Shown here: in pieces, positions 40,634 through 49,407 of the stretch
Numbering within the stretch: the stretch's first letter is position 1
Layout of the letters: each line of letters opens with the position of its first letter
DNA from: Fimbriimonadaceae bacterium
GTDB taxonomy: Bacteria > Armatimonadota > UBA10988
DNA: 64,000 nucleotides
Assembly (NCBI GenBank): GCA_020850355.1
Contig: JADZEX010000021.1
Location: 62,001-126,000, forward strand
Direction of reading: 5' to 3'
The notes under the pieces: generated by a model
Seen by the model: only the letters and a program-made list of their open reading frames with translations
The model's database searches: none
Told to the model about the DNA's origin: nothing
Made by a program: the position numbers and the translations under genes

Positions 40634-40668
40634 GTCGGACTCCCACGGCCGCAAGGGCTCACGACGGC

Positions 40669-40698
40669 ACACTACCACACCGCCGGGACGAGGGTCAA
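40669..40698 (-). promoter_or_regulatory. Promoter candidate for the gspG-D operon
   Basis: Read leftward: TTGACC (40698-40693), 18 bases, TAGTGT (40674-40669), with TGTGG directly before the -10 as an extended element. The start would fall near 40662, leaving about 29 bases before ATG 40633. Confidence 0.45.
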
Positions 40699-40756
40699 CC
40701 AGACCCGCGGGCCGTGCTCTGGCAGGAGTTGACGCCGCGATCGCCCCGGATGTTTA

Positions 40757-40785
40757 TTGACTCTCGCAACTGGGTATGGTATACC
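40757..40785 (+). promoter_or_regulatory. Strong promoter candidate overlapped by an inverted repeat
   Basis: TTGACT (40757-40762), 17 bases, then TATACC (40780-40785) with TGG before it, an extended -10. The palindrome GGGTAT-GGT-ATACCC occupies 40772-40786 over the -10 and could be an operator. The nearest downstream gene starts 271 bases away and has its own promoter candidate, so this may drive a leader or a small RNA. Confidence 0.5.
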
Positions 40786-40978
40786 CCCAAGAACGGTGGT
40801 GCTCCCCTGGGCTGCGGCCCCCACCGTCAGCGGCGACCGGTCCGGCCGGCCGACGCGCCCCGTGGTCGTGCGAGGTGTGCCCACACCTCGACCAGACGCC
40901 TCGAGCTCGCTGCCCCCGCAGGGCTGCGATCCTCGTTCGAGCGGCTTCTGAACCAAGCTGGAAGGGTTTCTGCCTCGC
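40786..40978 (+). other. Possible untranslated RNA or leader with a hairpin
   Basis: Non-coding stretch between two promoter candidates. It contains an eight-base hairpin, CGAGGTGT-GCCC-ACACCTCG at 40871-40890, not followed by a T tract. No open frame here has a ribosome site, and I see no match to the SRP, RNase P, tmRNA or common riboswitch cores. Confidence 0.3.
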
Positions 40979-41008
40979 TTGACAAACCTTCCGGCGTCCG
41001 CGTACTCT
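40979..41008 (+). promoter_or_regulatory. Promoter candidate for lipoprotein and giant-protein genes
   Basis: Perfect TTGACA (40979-40984), 18-base spacer, TACTCT (41003-41008). It lies about 50 bases before the lipoprotein ATG and is a plausible source of the mRNA for 41057-58131. Confidence 0.5.
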
Positions 41009-41056
41009 ATGACGATCAAGTTGAGGCGCGGTCTCAGAAATCGGAGGCGACTACTC

Positions 41057-41467
41057 ATGGGTGTGCGCTTGGCCCGGCGGGGGACGCAGTGGTTGGCGGC
41101 CGTGGTGCTGGCTGCCTTGGCCTTCGGCTGCGGCGGCGGCAGCAACGGGGGAGGCACGGTGCCCCCCGACGAGGACACGCCCGCCACCGCCGTGCGGACC
41201 GTGACCGGCTTCGTCGGCAACGCCACGACCGGCTTCGGCCTCAGCGCCGTGACCGTGCAGATCGGCAACGCCACCACCCAGACCGGCACCAACGGCCTGT
41301 TCACCCTGCGCGATGTGCCGCGGGCCGACCAGACCGTCACGATCACCGCCACCGGTTACACCCCGCAGACGTTCACCCTGGGACCGAGCACCGACACCAT
41401 CAATGTGCGCCTCGTCCCGACCGGTGTGGGCGGGATCGAGCAGCCGCCGGGAGCGCCGAACCTCTGA
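41057..41467 (+). CDS. Small lipoprotein with carboxypeptidase-regulatory-like domain
   Basis: A 136-residue lipoprotein. The signal ends in LAALAFGC, a lipobox with Cys near residue 25, followed by a Gly/Ser spacer (GGGSNGGG) and a single beta-sandwich domain of the carboxypeptidase regulatory type (VTGFVGNATTGFGLSAVTVQ, GTNGLFTLRDVPRADQTVTI), common in surface anchoring proteins. ATG 41057 is chosen over upstream starts because GGAGG lies nine bases before it and it leaves a normal signal length. It precedes the first giant protein by 62 bases, so it may help hold it at the surface; that is inference. Confidence 0.8.
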   Translation: MGVRLARRGTQWLAAVVLAALAFGCGGGSNGGGTVPPDEDTPATAVRTVTGFVGNATTGFGLSAVTVQIGNATTQTGTNGLFTLRDVPRADQTVTITATGYTPQTFTLGPSTDTINVRLVPTGVGGIEQPPGAPNL

Positions 41468-41529
41468 GTCGGCCGGATCAGCCGGTCGCGGCCCAGCCGC
41501 CGGCCGGACGCAGCGAGAGGAAGTGAGCC

Positions 41530-44500
41530 ATGGCGTACCCATCGCGCCGGGATCTGCGCGTCGGTCACCGCTGGATCGGGCTGCTGGCGGCCCTGCTGCT
41601 GGTTTCGGCCGGTCATGCTCAGACCATCACGGTGACCACCAACCGCGACCTCAACAACGCCCAGGACCTCGGCTTCGGCAAGTCGCTGCGGGACGCCCTG
41701 AATGAGGCCAACTCCGTCGGCGGCAGCGCTGCGGTGGTGATCGATTTCGACCCGAACGTCTTCGTGCCGAACGGCGTCGGCGCCGCCAACACGATCATCA
41801 TCGGCGACCCGACCCAAGAGATCTACGTCGCCAACTTCCCCTGGGGCGACGCCTCGAGCCAGATCGGCGTCACCCCGCTGCCGACGATCGCGCGCAGCAA
41901 CATCAAGATCGATGGCGACACCAACAACGACGGCGTGCAGGACGTGATCGTCGACTTCCAGAACCTGCCGCCCACGGCGCCGTCCTTCTTCGGGCCCTAC
42001 CGCACCTGGGGCCTGCGGGTCGCGGCCAGCAGTGCCGTGATCCTGGAAGGCCTCACGCTGCGCATGTCGGCGCCCAACCCGTTCGACATCCGCCAGTCGG
42101 TGCCGGCTGTCAACATCCTCAGCGGCAACAGTCACTCGGTCCGTGGCTGCTCCCTGACCACCAACGCGATCGCCGTCGAGACCACCGTCGCCGCCGGCAG
42201 CACCGCGCTGATCGGCTCGGTGCTCTCGAGCGGCTACCGCAACTCCTTCACCGGCAACAGCTTCGCCGGTCTCTACATCCGCCACGGCGGCGGCACGGTG
42301 ATCGTCCAGAACAACTCCTTCGCGGCCAACGGGACCGCCGCCGAGCCGTTCTCGGGCGGCATCGTGGTCGAGACCAGCAACAGCGGCGCCAACCTGATCG
42401 GGGGCACCGTCTCGGATGCCGGCAACTCGATCAGCGGCAACACGATGTCGGGCGTGGTGATCCGCGGCAGCGGCGCCAACACGCTGCAGCAGAACGACAT
42501 CAACAACAACACCCGCAACGGCGTGTTGATCAGTGGCAGCGGTGACAACCGCGTCGGTGGGTCGTCCAGCACCGCCGGCAACAGCATCAACGGCAATGCC
42601 ACCGCCGGCAGCGGCTTCAATCATGCCGGGCTGTACATCGACGGCAACGGCAACGGCGACAACGTCATCGAGGGCAACACCTTCAACGCCAATGGCGGCG
42701 CCGGGATGCAGGTCGACGGCGACGGCGCCAACAACATCGGTGGCACCGCCTCGGGCGCTCGCAACCACTTCACCAACAACGGCGCCCTGAGCAGCGCCGA
42801 GAGCCGCTCCGGGATCGACATCCACGGCGACAACCTGAACGACGGCAACAACACGATCGAGAACAACACGATCAGCGGCAACCTCCACGGGGTCGCCGTG
42901 CAGGGCAGCGGGATCACCACCATCGGTGGCTCGCAGGCCGCCAGCAGCAACACCATCGCCTCGAACACCTACAACGGCATCCGGCTGGCGCATAACGGCA
43001 CCAGCTACATCCGGGGCAACCTGATCGGCTCCAGCGGCGCCAACGGCGTGCACGGCATCGAGATCTCCGACAACGCCGACAGCGTCAACTACATCGGCGG
43101 CACCGCCACCGCCGAACGCAATATCATCAGCGGCAACGGCAGCGACGGGATCGCCGTCAACGGCGGCAACCTCAATGTGATCTACGGCAACTACCTCGGC
43201 ATCAACGCCGCCGGGACGGCGCGCCAGGCCAACGGCCGCAACGGCATCACGGTCTCCACCAACTCCACCGGCTCCAACACCATCGGCGGCCGGGCGCCCG
43301 GGCAGCGCAACGTGATCAGCGGCAACAGCGGGGTCGGGATCGCGATCCAGAACACCCCCAGCGCGGGGACCAACCTGATCCAGGGCAACTACGTCGGGAT
43401 CGACGCCGCCGGGGTCAACGCGGTCGGCAACAGCGGCGGCGGGATCCTGGTCTCGGGGGCCGCCTCGGGGCAGACCATCGGCGGCAGCGCCCTCGGTGAC
43501 GGCAACATCATCAGCGGCAACGGCGCCGGCAACGGCAACTCCGACGGCATCGAGCTGGGTGGCGGCGGCGACAACACCGTGCTCGGCAACCTGATCGGCG
43601 GGACGCCGGTCAATCCCAGCGGCTTCCCGATCGACGGCCGGATCCACATCGAGGGCTCCAACGAGAACGGCGGGGCCGGGATCCTGATCGGTTCGGACGC
43701 CACCGGGACCATCCAGATCGGCAACAGCGGGGCCTACGAAGGCAACGTGATCGTCAACAACGGCTCCCACGGCGTGGAAGCCTCCGGCTCCGGCACGGTC
43801 ACCTTCTACCACAACTACCTGGGCGCCGCGCTGGACTCGACCAACAGCTTCGCGGCAATGGGCAACGATGGCGACGGCATCCTGATCAGCGGCTCCGGGA
43901 GCAACATCCTGGGGGCCGACGAGGAAGCGCCGACCGACGACCCGAACACGACCTTCCCGAACTACATCGCCGGCAACGTCGGCAACGGCGTGAACATCGT
44001 GGGTCCGGGCGACAACGTCCTGACCAACAACCGGATCGGCTGCGACGCCGCCGCCACGACGGCCGCCGGCAACGGCGCCAACGGGGTGATCGTCACCGGC
44101 ACCGGCGACAACCGCCTCGAGAACAACATCGTCGCCGCCAACACCCTGGCCGGGGTGCATCTCTTCTCGGTCGGCACCACCACCTTGCTGGGCAACCGCG
44201 TCGGCCGCACCGCCAGCAGCGAGCCGGCCGGACTCGGCAACACCACCTACGGCGTCTACGTGCCCTTCCAGTCGCCGGGTCGGATGGTCCTGGGCGGCAA
44301 CAACGCCGGCGATGCCAATACCATTGCCGGCAACACCTTGGACGGCGTGCGGATCGAGGGCGGCGTCACCAACGACCTGCAGAACAACCTGATCGGCACC
44401 GACACCAGCGGCACGCTGGCGCTCGCCAACGGCGAGTCCGGGGTCTACCTGGAGGGCGCCCAGACAACCGTCACGGCCGTCAACGGCAACACCATTTCGG

Positions 44501-47500
44501 GCAACGCCACCTACGGCGTGAACATCATCTCGGGCACCAACGCCCTCCGCCGCAACAAGATTGGGACCAGCTCCAACGGCCTCAGCGGCGTCGGCAACGG
44601 CAGCCACGGGATCTACATCGACGACCCGAACCTGCCGACCGTGCGGCAGGGCCTGACCATCGGCGAGCGCTCGATCGCCAACGTCGACAACGGCAACGTG
44701 ATTTCGGGCAACATCGGGGACGGCATCCACATCGTCCAGGCCGGCGGCGACAACAGCGGCTCCGAGGCCGACGACATCCTGATCCGCAACAACCGCATCG
44801 GGCTGGACGTCTCGGGGCAGAACGCGATCGCCAACAACGGCAGCGGCGTGCGGGTGCTCAGTTCGTGCAACGGCCGGATCCAAATCGGTGGGCCGACCGA
44901 GGGTGACGGCAACCTGATCGGCGGCAACACCGGCTGGGGCGTCTGGTTCGAGGGGGCCTTCACCTACAATCCGGGGCTGGCGCAGAACAATGCGCCGGTG
45001 GTCTACGGCAACCTCGTCGGGACCAACGTGCAGGGCGAGGTGGCCGTCGCCAACGCCACCGGCGGCCTGCTCTTCGACGTCGCCGTCGGCGCCCTGGCGA
45101 CGCAGCCGCGGCCGGTCCGGATCGGCGACACCCGACCGGGCGGCGCGGGCTTCCCCTTCGCCAACCAGATCGCCGGCAACAGCGGGCCTGGTCTGCAACT
45201 GCAGGGCGGCGCCTGGTACGAGGTCTTTGGCAACTTCATCGGCACCGACGCCTTTGCGCGGGAAGAGCTGCCCAACAGCGGTGACGGACTGTACGTGCCG
45301 AACACCGCGACCGGCGGCGTGTTCGTCGGGCGCGCCAACGACGGCACCGTCGCCGCCCCGAGCCTGACGCTGCCGGTGACCCGCGAGCTGACCCGCCGCA
45401 ACATCATTGCCGGCAACAGCGGGGCCGGGCTGAACCTCGGCACGAGCGGCTTCTGTGGCGTCGCCAACAACCTGATCGGGATGCGCGAGACCGTCGGCAC
45501 GCCGCTGCTGCCGGTGGTCTTCGACGCCAACGGTGGCAACGACGGCGGCGGCCTGCTGCTGGTCGGGGGCCTCGCCGGCGGCCACGCGGTGGTCGCCTCC
45601 AACGACCTCGCCCGCTCGGGCGCCACCGGCGGGCTGGTCGTCAGCAGCAACAGCGATGTCGATCTCGACGACAACACCGTCCAACTCGGCAGCGGCCACG
45701 GGCTCGTGCTGAGTGGCAACGGGGCCTACGTCGCGACGCGCAACGACCTGCTCAACAACACCGGCCACGGCTGCTACCTCAACAACGCCACCGGCGCGGT
45801 GATCGGCAGCTCCGCGGTGACCGGCGCCGACGACGGGATGGGCAACACGATCACCGGCAACCAGGGTGACGGGATTGCCAGCACCGTCGCGGGCAACAAC
45901 CGCTACAGCGCCAACGCCATCGCCGACAACGGCGTCAGCAGTGGGACCTACAACGGCAGCAGCCTGGGGATCGACGTCGGCGACGACGGCACCACCGACA
46001 ACCCGGCCTTCAAGCTGAACCGGCTGATCAAAAACGGCGACAACTCCTGGACCGTGACCGGCGTCGTGCCGACGACCACGGCCGCTCTCGAGCTGTACGA
46101 GGCCGACGACCCCGACAGCGTGCCGAACGCAAACCTCAGCAAGCACCGCGGGCAGGTCGGGCAGTACCTCGTGCGGCTGACCGAGGCCAACGACCTGGAT
46201 TCGGCGACCAACGACCTCAACGCGGCGGGTGGGACCTTCGTCTACACCGTCCCGGCCGGGGTGATCCTGACCGCCGACGCCGGCGTGCTGCTGACGGCGC
46301 TGGCCATCGACACCAATGGCGAGACCACCGAATACGCCCGCAACAGCGGGTTGGTCAGCCTGACCCGCTCGACGCTGGTGGTCGATCCGACCAGCGTCCC
46401 GGCCGACGGCAGCACGCCCGCGACCGCTACCGTCACCGTGCGGGACGCCATCGACACGCCCCTGCCGGGGGTGCCGAACGTGGTGATCACCACTGCCCCG
46501 GCGGCCGGCGGGGACTGGACGCTGACGCAGCCGTCCACCACCACCGATCTCAATGGCCAGGCGACCGCCACGATTCTGGCGACCGCCCGCCCGGACTGCG
46601 GCGGCAGCAACCCGGCCGCCAACCTGATCACGGTCGGCGCGACCGTCGAGGGCAGTGCCCTGACGCCGCAGACGCTGGCCCTGACCCTCGGCGACGCCGC
46701 CGCGACGCGTAGCGACCTGGACGGCCCGGCCAGCCCGGTCACCGCCAACGGCACCGCCGTCGCGACGCTGACCATCACCCTGCGGGACACCGGCGGCACC
46801 GTCGGCTGCGCGGTGCCGGCGGTTGACCCGGCCCGCCTGGCGGTCTTCCAGGTCGTCGGCGGGGCGCCGCAGGGCACGCCGGCCAGCGAGCTGACGATCA
46901 CCAATCCCAGCGCGGTGACCGACGCCAATGGGCAGACCACCGCCAGCGTCACGTCGACCAAGGCCGGGGTCTACACCTTCGGGTTCAGCATCGATGGCAC
47001 CAACGTCACCAGTGGGGGCAACCTGGTGACGGCCGACGTGACCTTCGTCGCCGGACCGCCCGATGCCGCCGGATCGCAGTTCTTCGCCAACCCGACCACC
47101 GTGATGGCCAACGGTTCGGCCACCTCGACGCTCACCCTGACCGTCGTCGATGCCAACGGCAACCCGGTGATCGGGCTCGACAACGACCTGATCACGATCA
47201 CCGCCAACCCGACCACCGGCGTGCTGCTGGCGGCCCACCCGACCGCCGACACCGACGCCAATGGGCAGACCACGGTGACCGTCGCGGGGACCGAGCCGGC
47301 CACCGTCGCCTTCACCGCTGACGTCAACGGCGTCGAGGTGGACATGAACCCGGTGGTCACCTTCAGCGTCGGGGCGCCGTCCGGCAACTCCAGCCTGGTG
47401 GCCTCCACCAACCCGGTCACCAACCCGGTCGCGGCGCGTCCGAACGCGGTCGACCAGGTGCTGCTGACGGCCACCCTGCGGGACGACAACGACAACCCGG

Positions 47501-49380
47501 TGCAAGGGATCGACGTCACCATCACGGCCACCGTCGGGGTCGGGATCACCGTCGTCGGCCCGAGCGCCGCGACCGACGCCAACGGCGTGGCGACGGCCAT
47601 CGCCACCGCCTCGCAGATCAACAACAACCCGGCGGCGCGCTTCACGGCGACCGCGACCGTGGACGTCGGCGGGACCCCGACGCGGGTCACGCTTGGCTCG
47701 GCCGACGTGCAGTTCCGGCTGCTGGATCCCGATCCGGCGCAGTCGACGCTCAGCGTGGCGACCGAGGATCCGCTGCTGGCCAATGGGCAGCGCCGGGCGA
47801 CGGTCACCGTGCGGCTGCTCGACACCGCGGGCGACCCGTTGCCGGGGGTGCGGCCGGACGAGTTCGCCATCGCCCAGCGCGGCACCAGCCTGGCGGGCCT
47901 GGCGATCGACCCGCCGACCAACTCGACCGACACCAACGGCGAGACCACCTTCCGGCTGACCAGCACCACCGCCGGCCTGGCGACGGTCGGGGTGACCGCC
48001 CGCAACGTGTTGCTCAACGCGACCGCCTCGGCGACCTTCCTGCCGTCGATCACGCAATCCTACGGGCCGGGGTTGCACCTGATGGGCGTCTTCGGACGGC
48101 CGGTGCAGCCGGACCCGCGGAACGTCCTGCGGGCGCTGCTGCCGGGCCTGCAGTTGGCACGGTGGGATGGCGGCGGGCAGCAGTACCGCTCCTGGAACGA
48201 GTTCAGCCCGGCGGATCCGGCGGATCCCTACAACCTCGCCAAGAACCCCTTGGCGATGCTCGCCGGCCGAGGCTTCTGGCTGCAGCTCTCCAGCCTGACG
48301 AGCTTCACGGCGGTCGGGGACCCGACCCCGCTGACGCCCTTCCGGATGCCCCTGGCGCGCGGCTGGAACCAGGTCGCCAACCCGTTCCCGGTGATCTACC
48401 CGTTCCGGCTGAACGAGATCACGGTCCTGCAGAACGGCACCACCGTCGGGACGCTGGCCTCGCCGGCGGGCCGGGCGCTGGTTGAGCCGTACGGCTGGCG
48501 CTGGGATCCGGTGATGCAGTACCTGCTGCTGGTGGACCCGGCGACCAGCGCCGCGGCGACCCTGAACGGCGACGTGGCCGTCGGGCGCGGCTGGTGGTGG
48601 CTCTGCCGCGGCGACAACGTCGAGGTGACCCTGGCCGCGCCGACGGCCAGCCGCGCTCGCGTCTCCCGCGCGGCGCCGACCCCGGCGGCGTGGCAGGCCA
48701 CGCTCGAGGTGACCGCCCCCGGTGGCGCCGCGCAGGCGCTGTTCGGGGCCGGCGAGCGGCTGCGCGCGGCGGCCCCGCCGCCGGCGCCGGTGGCTTCGCC
48801 GGTGACGCTCAGCTTCGTGGACACCCTCGGCCGCGCGGCGGGCGATGTGCGGCGCGGGCCGCTGACCTCGCGGCAGGTCTGGCAGGTCGAGGTTGAGTCG
48901 GCGCCGGGTGAGGTGACCGTCGCCTGGGCCGGCCTGGCCCGGGCCTTGCCGGCTGGGCACCGCGCCTGGCTGAGCGATCCGACCAGCGGCAAGCGGGTCC
49001 TGCTGAACAACAGCAGCGCCTACACCTTCCGTTCGACGGGCGGCACCCGGGCCCTCAGCCTGGAGGTCGACCCACGGGCGACGCGGGCTCTGAACATTGT
49101 CGACCTGCAGGCCCAGGCGGGCCGCGGACGCTCGCGCGGGGTGCCGATCAGTCTCACGCTGAGCACTGCGGCGGACCTCACCTTGACGGTCCGCGGCGCG
49201 GCCGGGCGGCTGGTGGCGCAACAGAGCAAGGCTGGCGTGGCGGGTCTCAACACGCTGGTCTGGGACGCCCAAGACAATCAAGGCCGGCCGGTGCCGGCTG
49301 GGAACTACGTCATCGAGGTCACCGCGCGCGGCGCCGACGGCGAGTTGGCGCGGGCGGTGCGGACCGTCACGGTGCGTTAG
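41530..49380 (+). CDS. Giant exported beta-helix / Ig-like protein 1
   Basis: 2616 residues. A signal peptide (RWIGLLAALLLVSAGHAQ) precedes about 1500 residues of right-handed parallel beta-helix made of repeats with the core N-x-I-x-G-N, I-G-G and G-V/I (for example NVISGNIGDGIHIV). Residues about 1610-2170 are five Big_1/invasin-like Ig domains, each with a PADGS-type start and a TDANGQ-type strand. Then come a unique module (GLHLMGVFGRPV, RGWNQVANP near 2278), an adhesin-like strand region and a FlgD-like C-terminal domain (DNQGRPVPAGNYVIEV). No LPXTG, autotransporter or Por tail is seen. Probably a surface or released protein. The family role is unknown; beta-helix repeats also occur in carbohydrate-active enzymes, but no catalytic motif is evident. 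Confidence 0.85.
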   Translation: MAYPSRRDLRVGHRWIGLLAALLLVSAGHAQTITVTTNRDLNNAQDLGFGKSLRDALNEANSVGGSAAVVIDFDPNVFVPNGVGAANTIIIGDPTQEIYVANFPWGDASSQIGVTPLPTIARSNIKIDGDTNNDGVQDVIVDFQNLPPTAPSFFGPYRTWGLRVAASSAVILEGLTLRMSAPNPFDIRQSVPAVNILSGNSHSVRGCSLTTNAIAVETTVAAGSTALIGSVLSSGYRNSFTGNSFAGLYIRHGGGTVIVQNNSFAANGTAAEPFSGGIVVETSNSGANLIGGTVSDAGNSISGNTMSGVVIRGSGANTLQQNDINNNTRNGVLISGSGDNRVGGSSSTAGNSINGNATAGSGFNHAGLYIDGNGNGDNVIEGNTFNANGGAGMQVDGDGANNIGGTASGARNHFTNNGALSSAESRSGIDIHGDNLNDGNNTIENNTISGNLHGVAVQGSGITTIGGSQAASSNTIASNTYNGIRLAHNGTSYIRGNLIGSSGANGVHGIEISDNADSVNYIGGTATAERNIISGNGSDGIAVNGGNLNVIYGNYLGINAAGTARQANGRNGITVSTNSTGSNTIGGRAPGQRNVISGNSGVGIAIQNTPSAGTNLIQGNYVGIDAAGVNAVGNSGGGILVSGAASGQTIGGSALGDGNIISGNGAGNGNSDGIELGGGGDNTVLGNLIGGTPVNPSGFPIDGRIHIEGSNENGGAGILIGSDATGTIQIGNSGAYEGNVIVNNGSHGVEASGSGTVTFYHNYLGAALDSTNSFAAMGNDGDGILISGSGSNILGADEEAPTDDPNTTFPNYIAGNVGNGVNIVGPGDNVLTNNRIGCDAAATTAAGNGANGVIVTGTGDNRLENNIVAANTLAGVHLFSVGTTTLLGNRVGRTASSEPAGLGNTTYGVYVPFQSPGRMVLGGNNAGDANTIAGNTLDGVRIEGGVTNDLQNNLIGTDTSGTLALANGESGVYLEGAQTTVTAVNGNTISGNATYGVNIISGTNALRRNKIGTSSNGLSGVGNGSHGIYIDDPNLPTVRQGLTIGERSIANVDNGNVISGNIGDGIHIVQAGGDNSGSEADDILIRNNRIGLDVSGQNAIANNGSGVRVLSSCNGRIQIGGPTEGDGNLIGGNTGWGVWFEGAFTYNPGLAQNNAPVVYGNLVGTNVQGEVAVANATGGLLFDVAVGALATQPRPVRIGDTRPGGAGFPFANQIAGNSGPGLQLQGGAWYEVFGNFIGTDAFAREELPNSGDGLYVPNTATGGVFVGRANDGTVAAPSLTLPVTRELTRRNIIAGNSGAGLNLGTSGFCGVANNLIGMRETVGTPLLPVVFDANGGNDGGGLLLVGGLAGGHAVVASNDLARSGATGGLVVSSNSDVDLDDNTVQLGSGHGLVLSGNGAYVATRNDLLNNTGHGCYLNNATGAVIGSSAVTGADDGMGNTITGNQGDGIASTVAGNNRYSANAIADNGVSSGTYNGSSLGIDVGDDGTTDNPAFKLNRLIKNGDNSWTVTGVVPTTTAALELYEADDPDSVPNANLSKHRGQVGQYLVRLTEANDLDSATNDLNAAGGTFVYTVPAGVILTADAGVLLTALAIDTNGETTEYARNSGLVSLTRSTLVVDPTSVPADGSTPATATVTVRDAIDTPLPGVPNVVITTAPAAGGDWTLTQPSTTTDLNGQATATILATARPDCGGSNPAANLITVGATVEGSALTPQTLALTLGDAAATRSDLDGPASPVTANGTAVATLTITLRDTGGTVGCAVPAVDPARLAVFQVVGGAPQGTPASELTITNPSAVTDANGQTTASVTSTKAGVYTFGFSIDGTNVTSGGNLVTADVTFVAGPPDAAGSQFFANPTTVMANGSATSTLTLTVVDANGNPVIGLDNDLITITANPTTGVLLAAHPTADTDANGQTTVTVAGTEPATVAFTADVNGVEVDMNPVVTFSVGAPSGNSSLVASTNPVTNPVAARPNAVDQVLLTATLRDDNDNPVQGIDVTITATVGVGITVVGPSAATDANGVATAIATASQINNNPAARFTATATVDVGGTPTRVTLGSADVQFRLLDPDPAQSTLSVATEDPLLANGQRRATVTVRLLDTAGDPLPGVRPDEFAIAQRGTSLAGLAIDPPTNSTDTNGETTFRLTSTTAGLATVGVTARNVLLNATASATFLPSITQSYGPGLHLMGVFGRPVQPDPRNVLRALLPGLQLARWDGGGQQYRSWNEFSPADPADPYNLAKNPLAMLAGRGFWLQLSSLTSFTAVGDPTPLTPFRMPLARGWNQVANPFPVIYPFRLNEITVLQNGTTVGTLASPAGRALVEPYGWRWDPVMQYLLLVDPATSAAATLNGDVAVGRGWWWLCRGDNVEVTLAAPTASRARVSRAAPTPAAWQATLEVTAPGGAAQALFGAGERLRAAAPPPAPVASPVTLSFVDTLGRAAGDVRRGPLTSRQVWQVEVESAPGEVTVAWAGLARALPAGHRAWLSDPTSGKRVLLNNSSAYTFRSTGGTRALSLEVDPRATRALNIVDLQAQAGRGRSRGVPISLTLSTAADLTLTVRGAAGRLVAQQSKAGVAGLNTLVWDAQDNQGRPVPAGNYVIEVTARGADGELARAVRTVTVR

Positions 49381-49407
49381 CAGCGCCGCGGGACAAGGGG
49401 CCGGAAG

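Noticed and set aside
42100-45950. Possible CRISPR or DNA satellite because of regularly recurring aacaacggc/ggcaac words
   Set aside because: The recurrence follows codons for Asn-Gly repeats of the beta-helix; spacing is irregular and the reading frame is unbroken.
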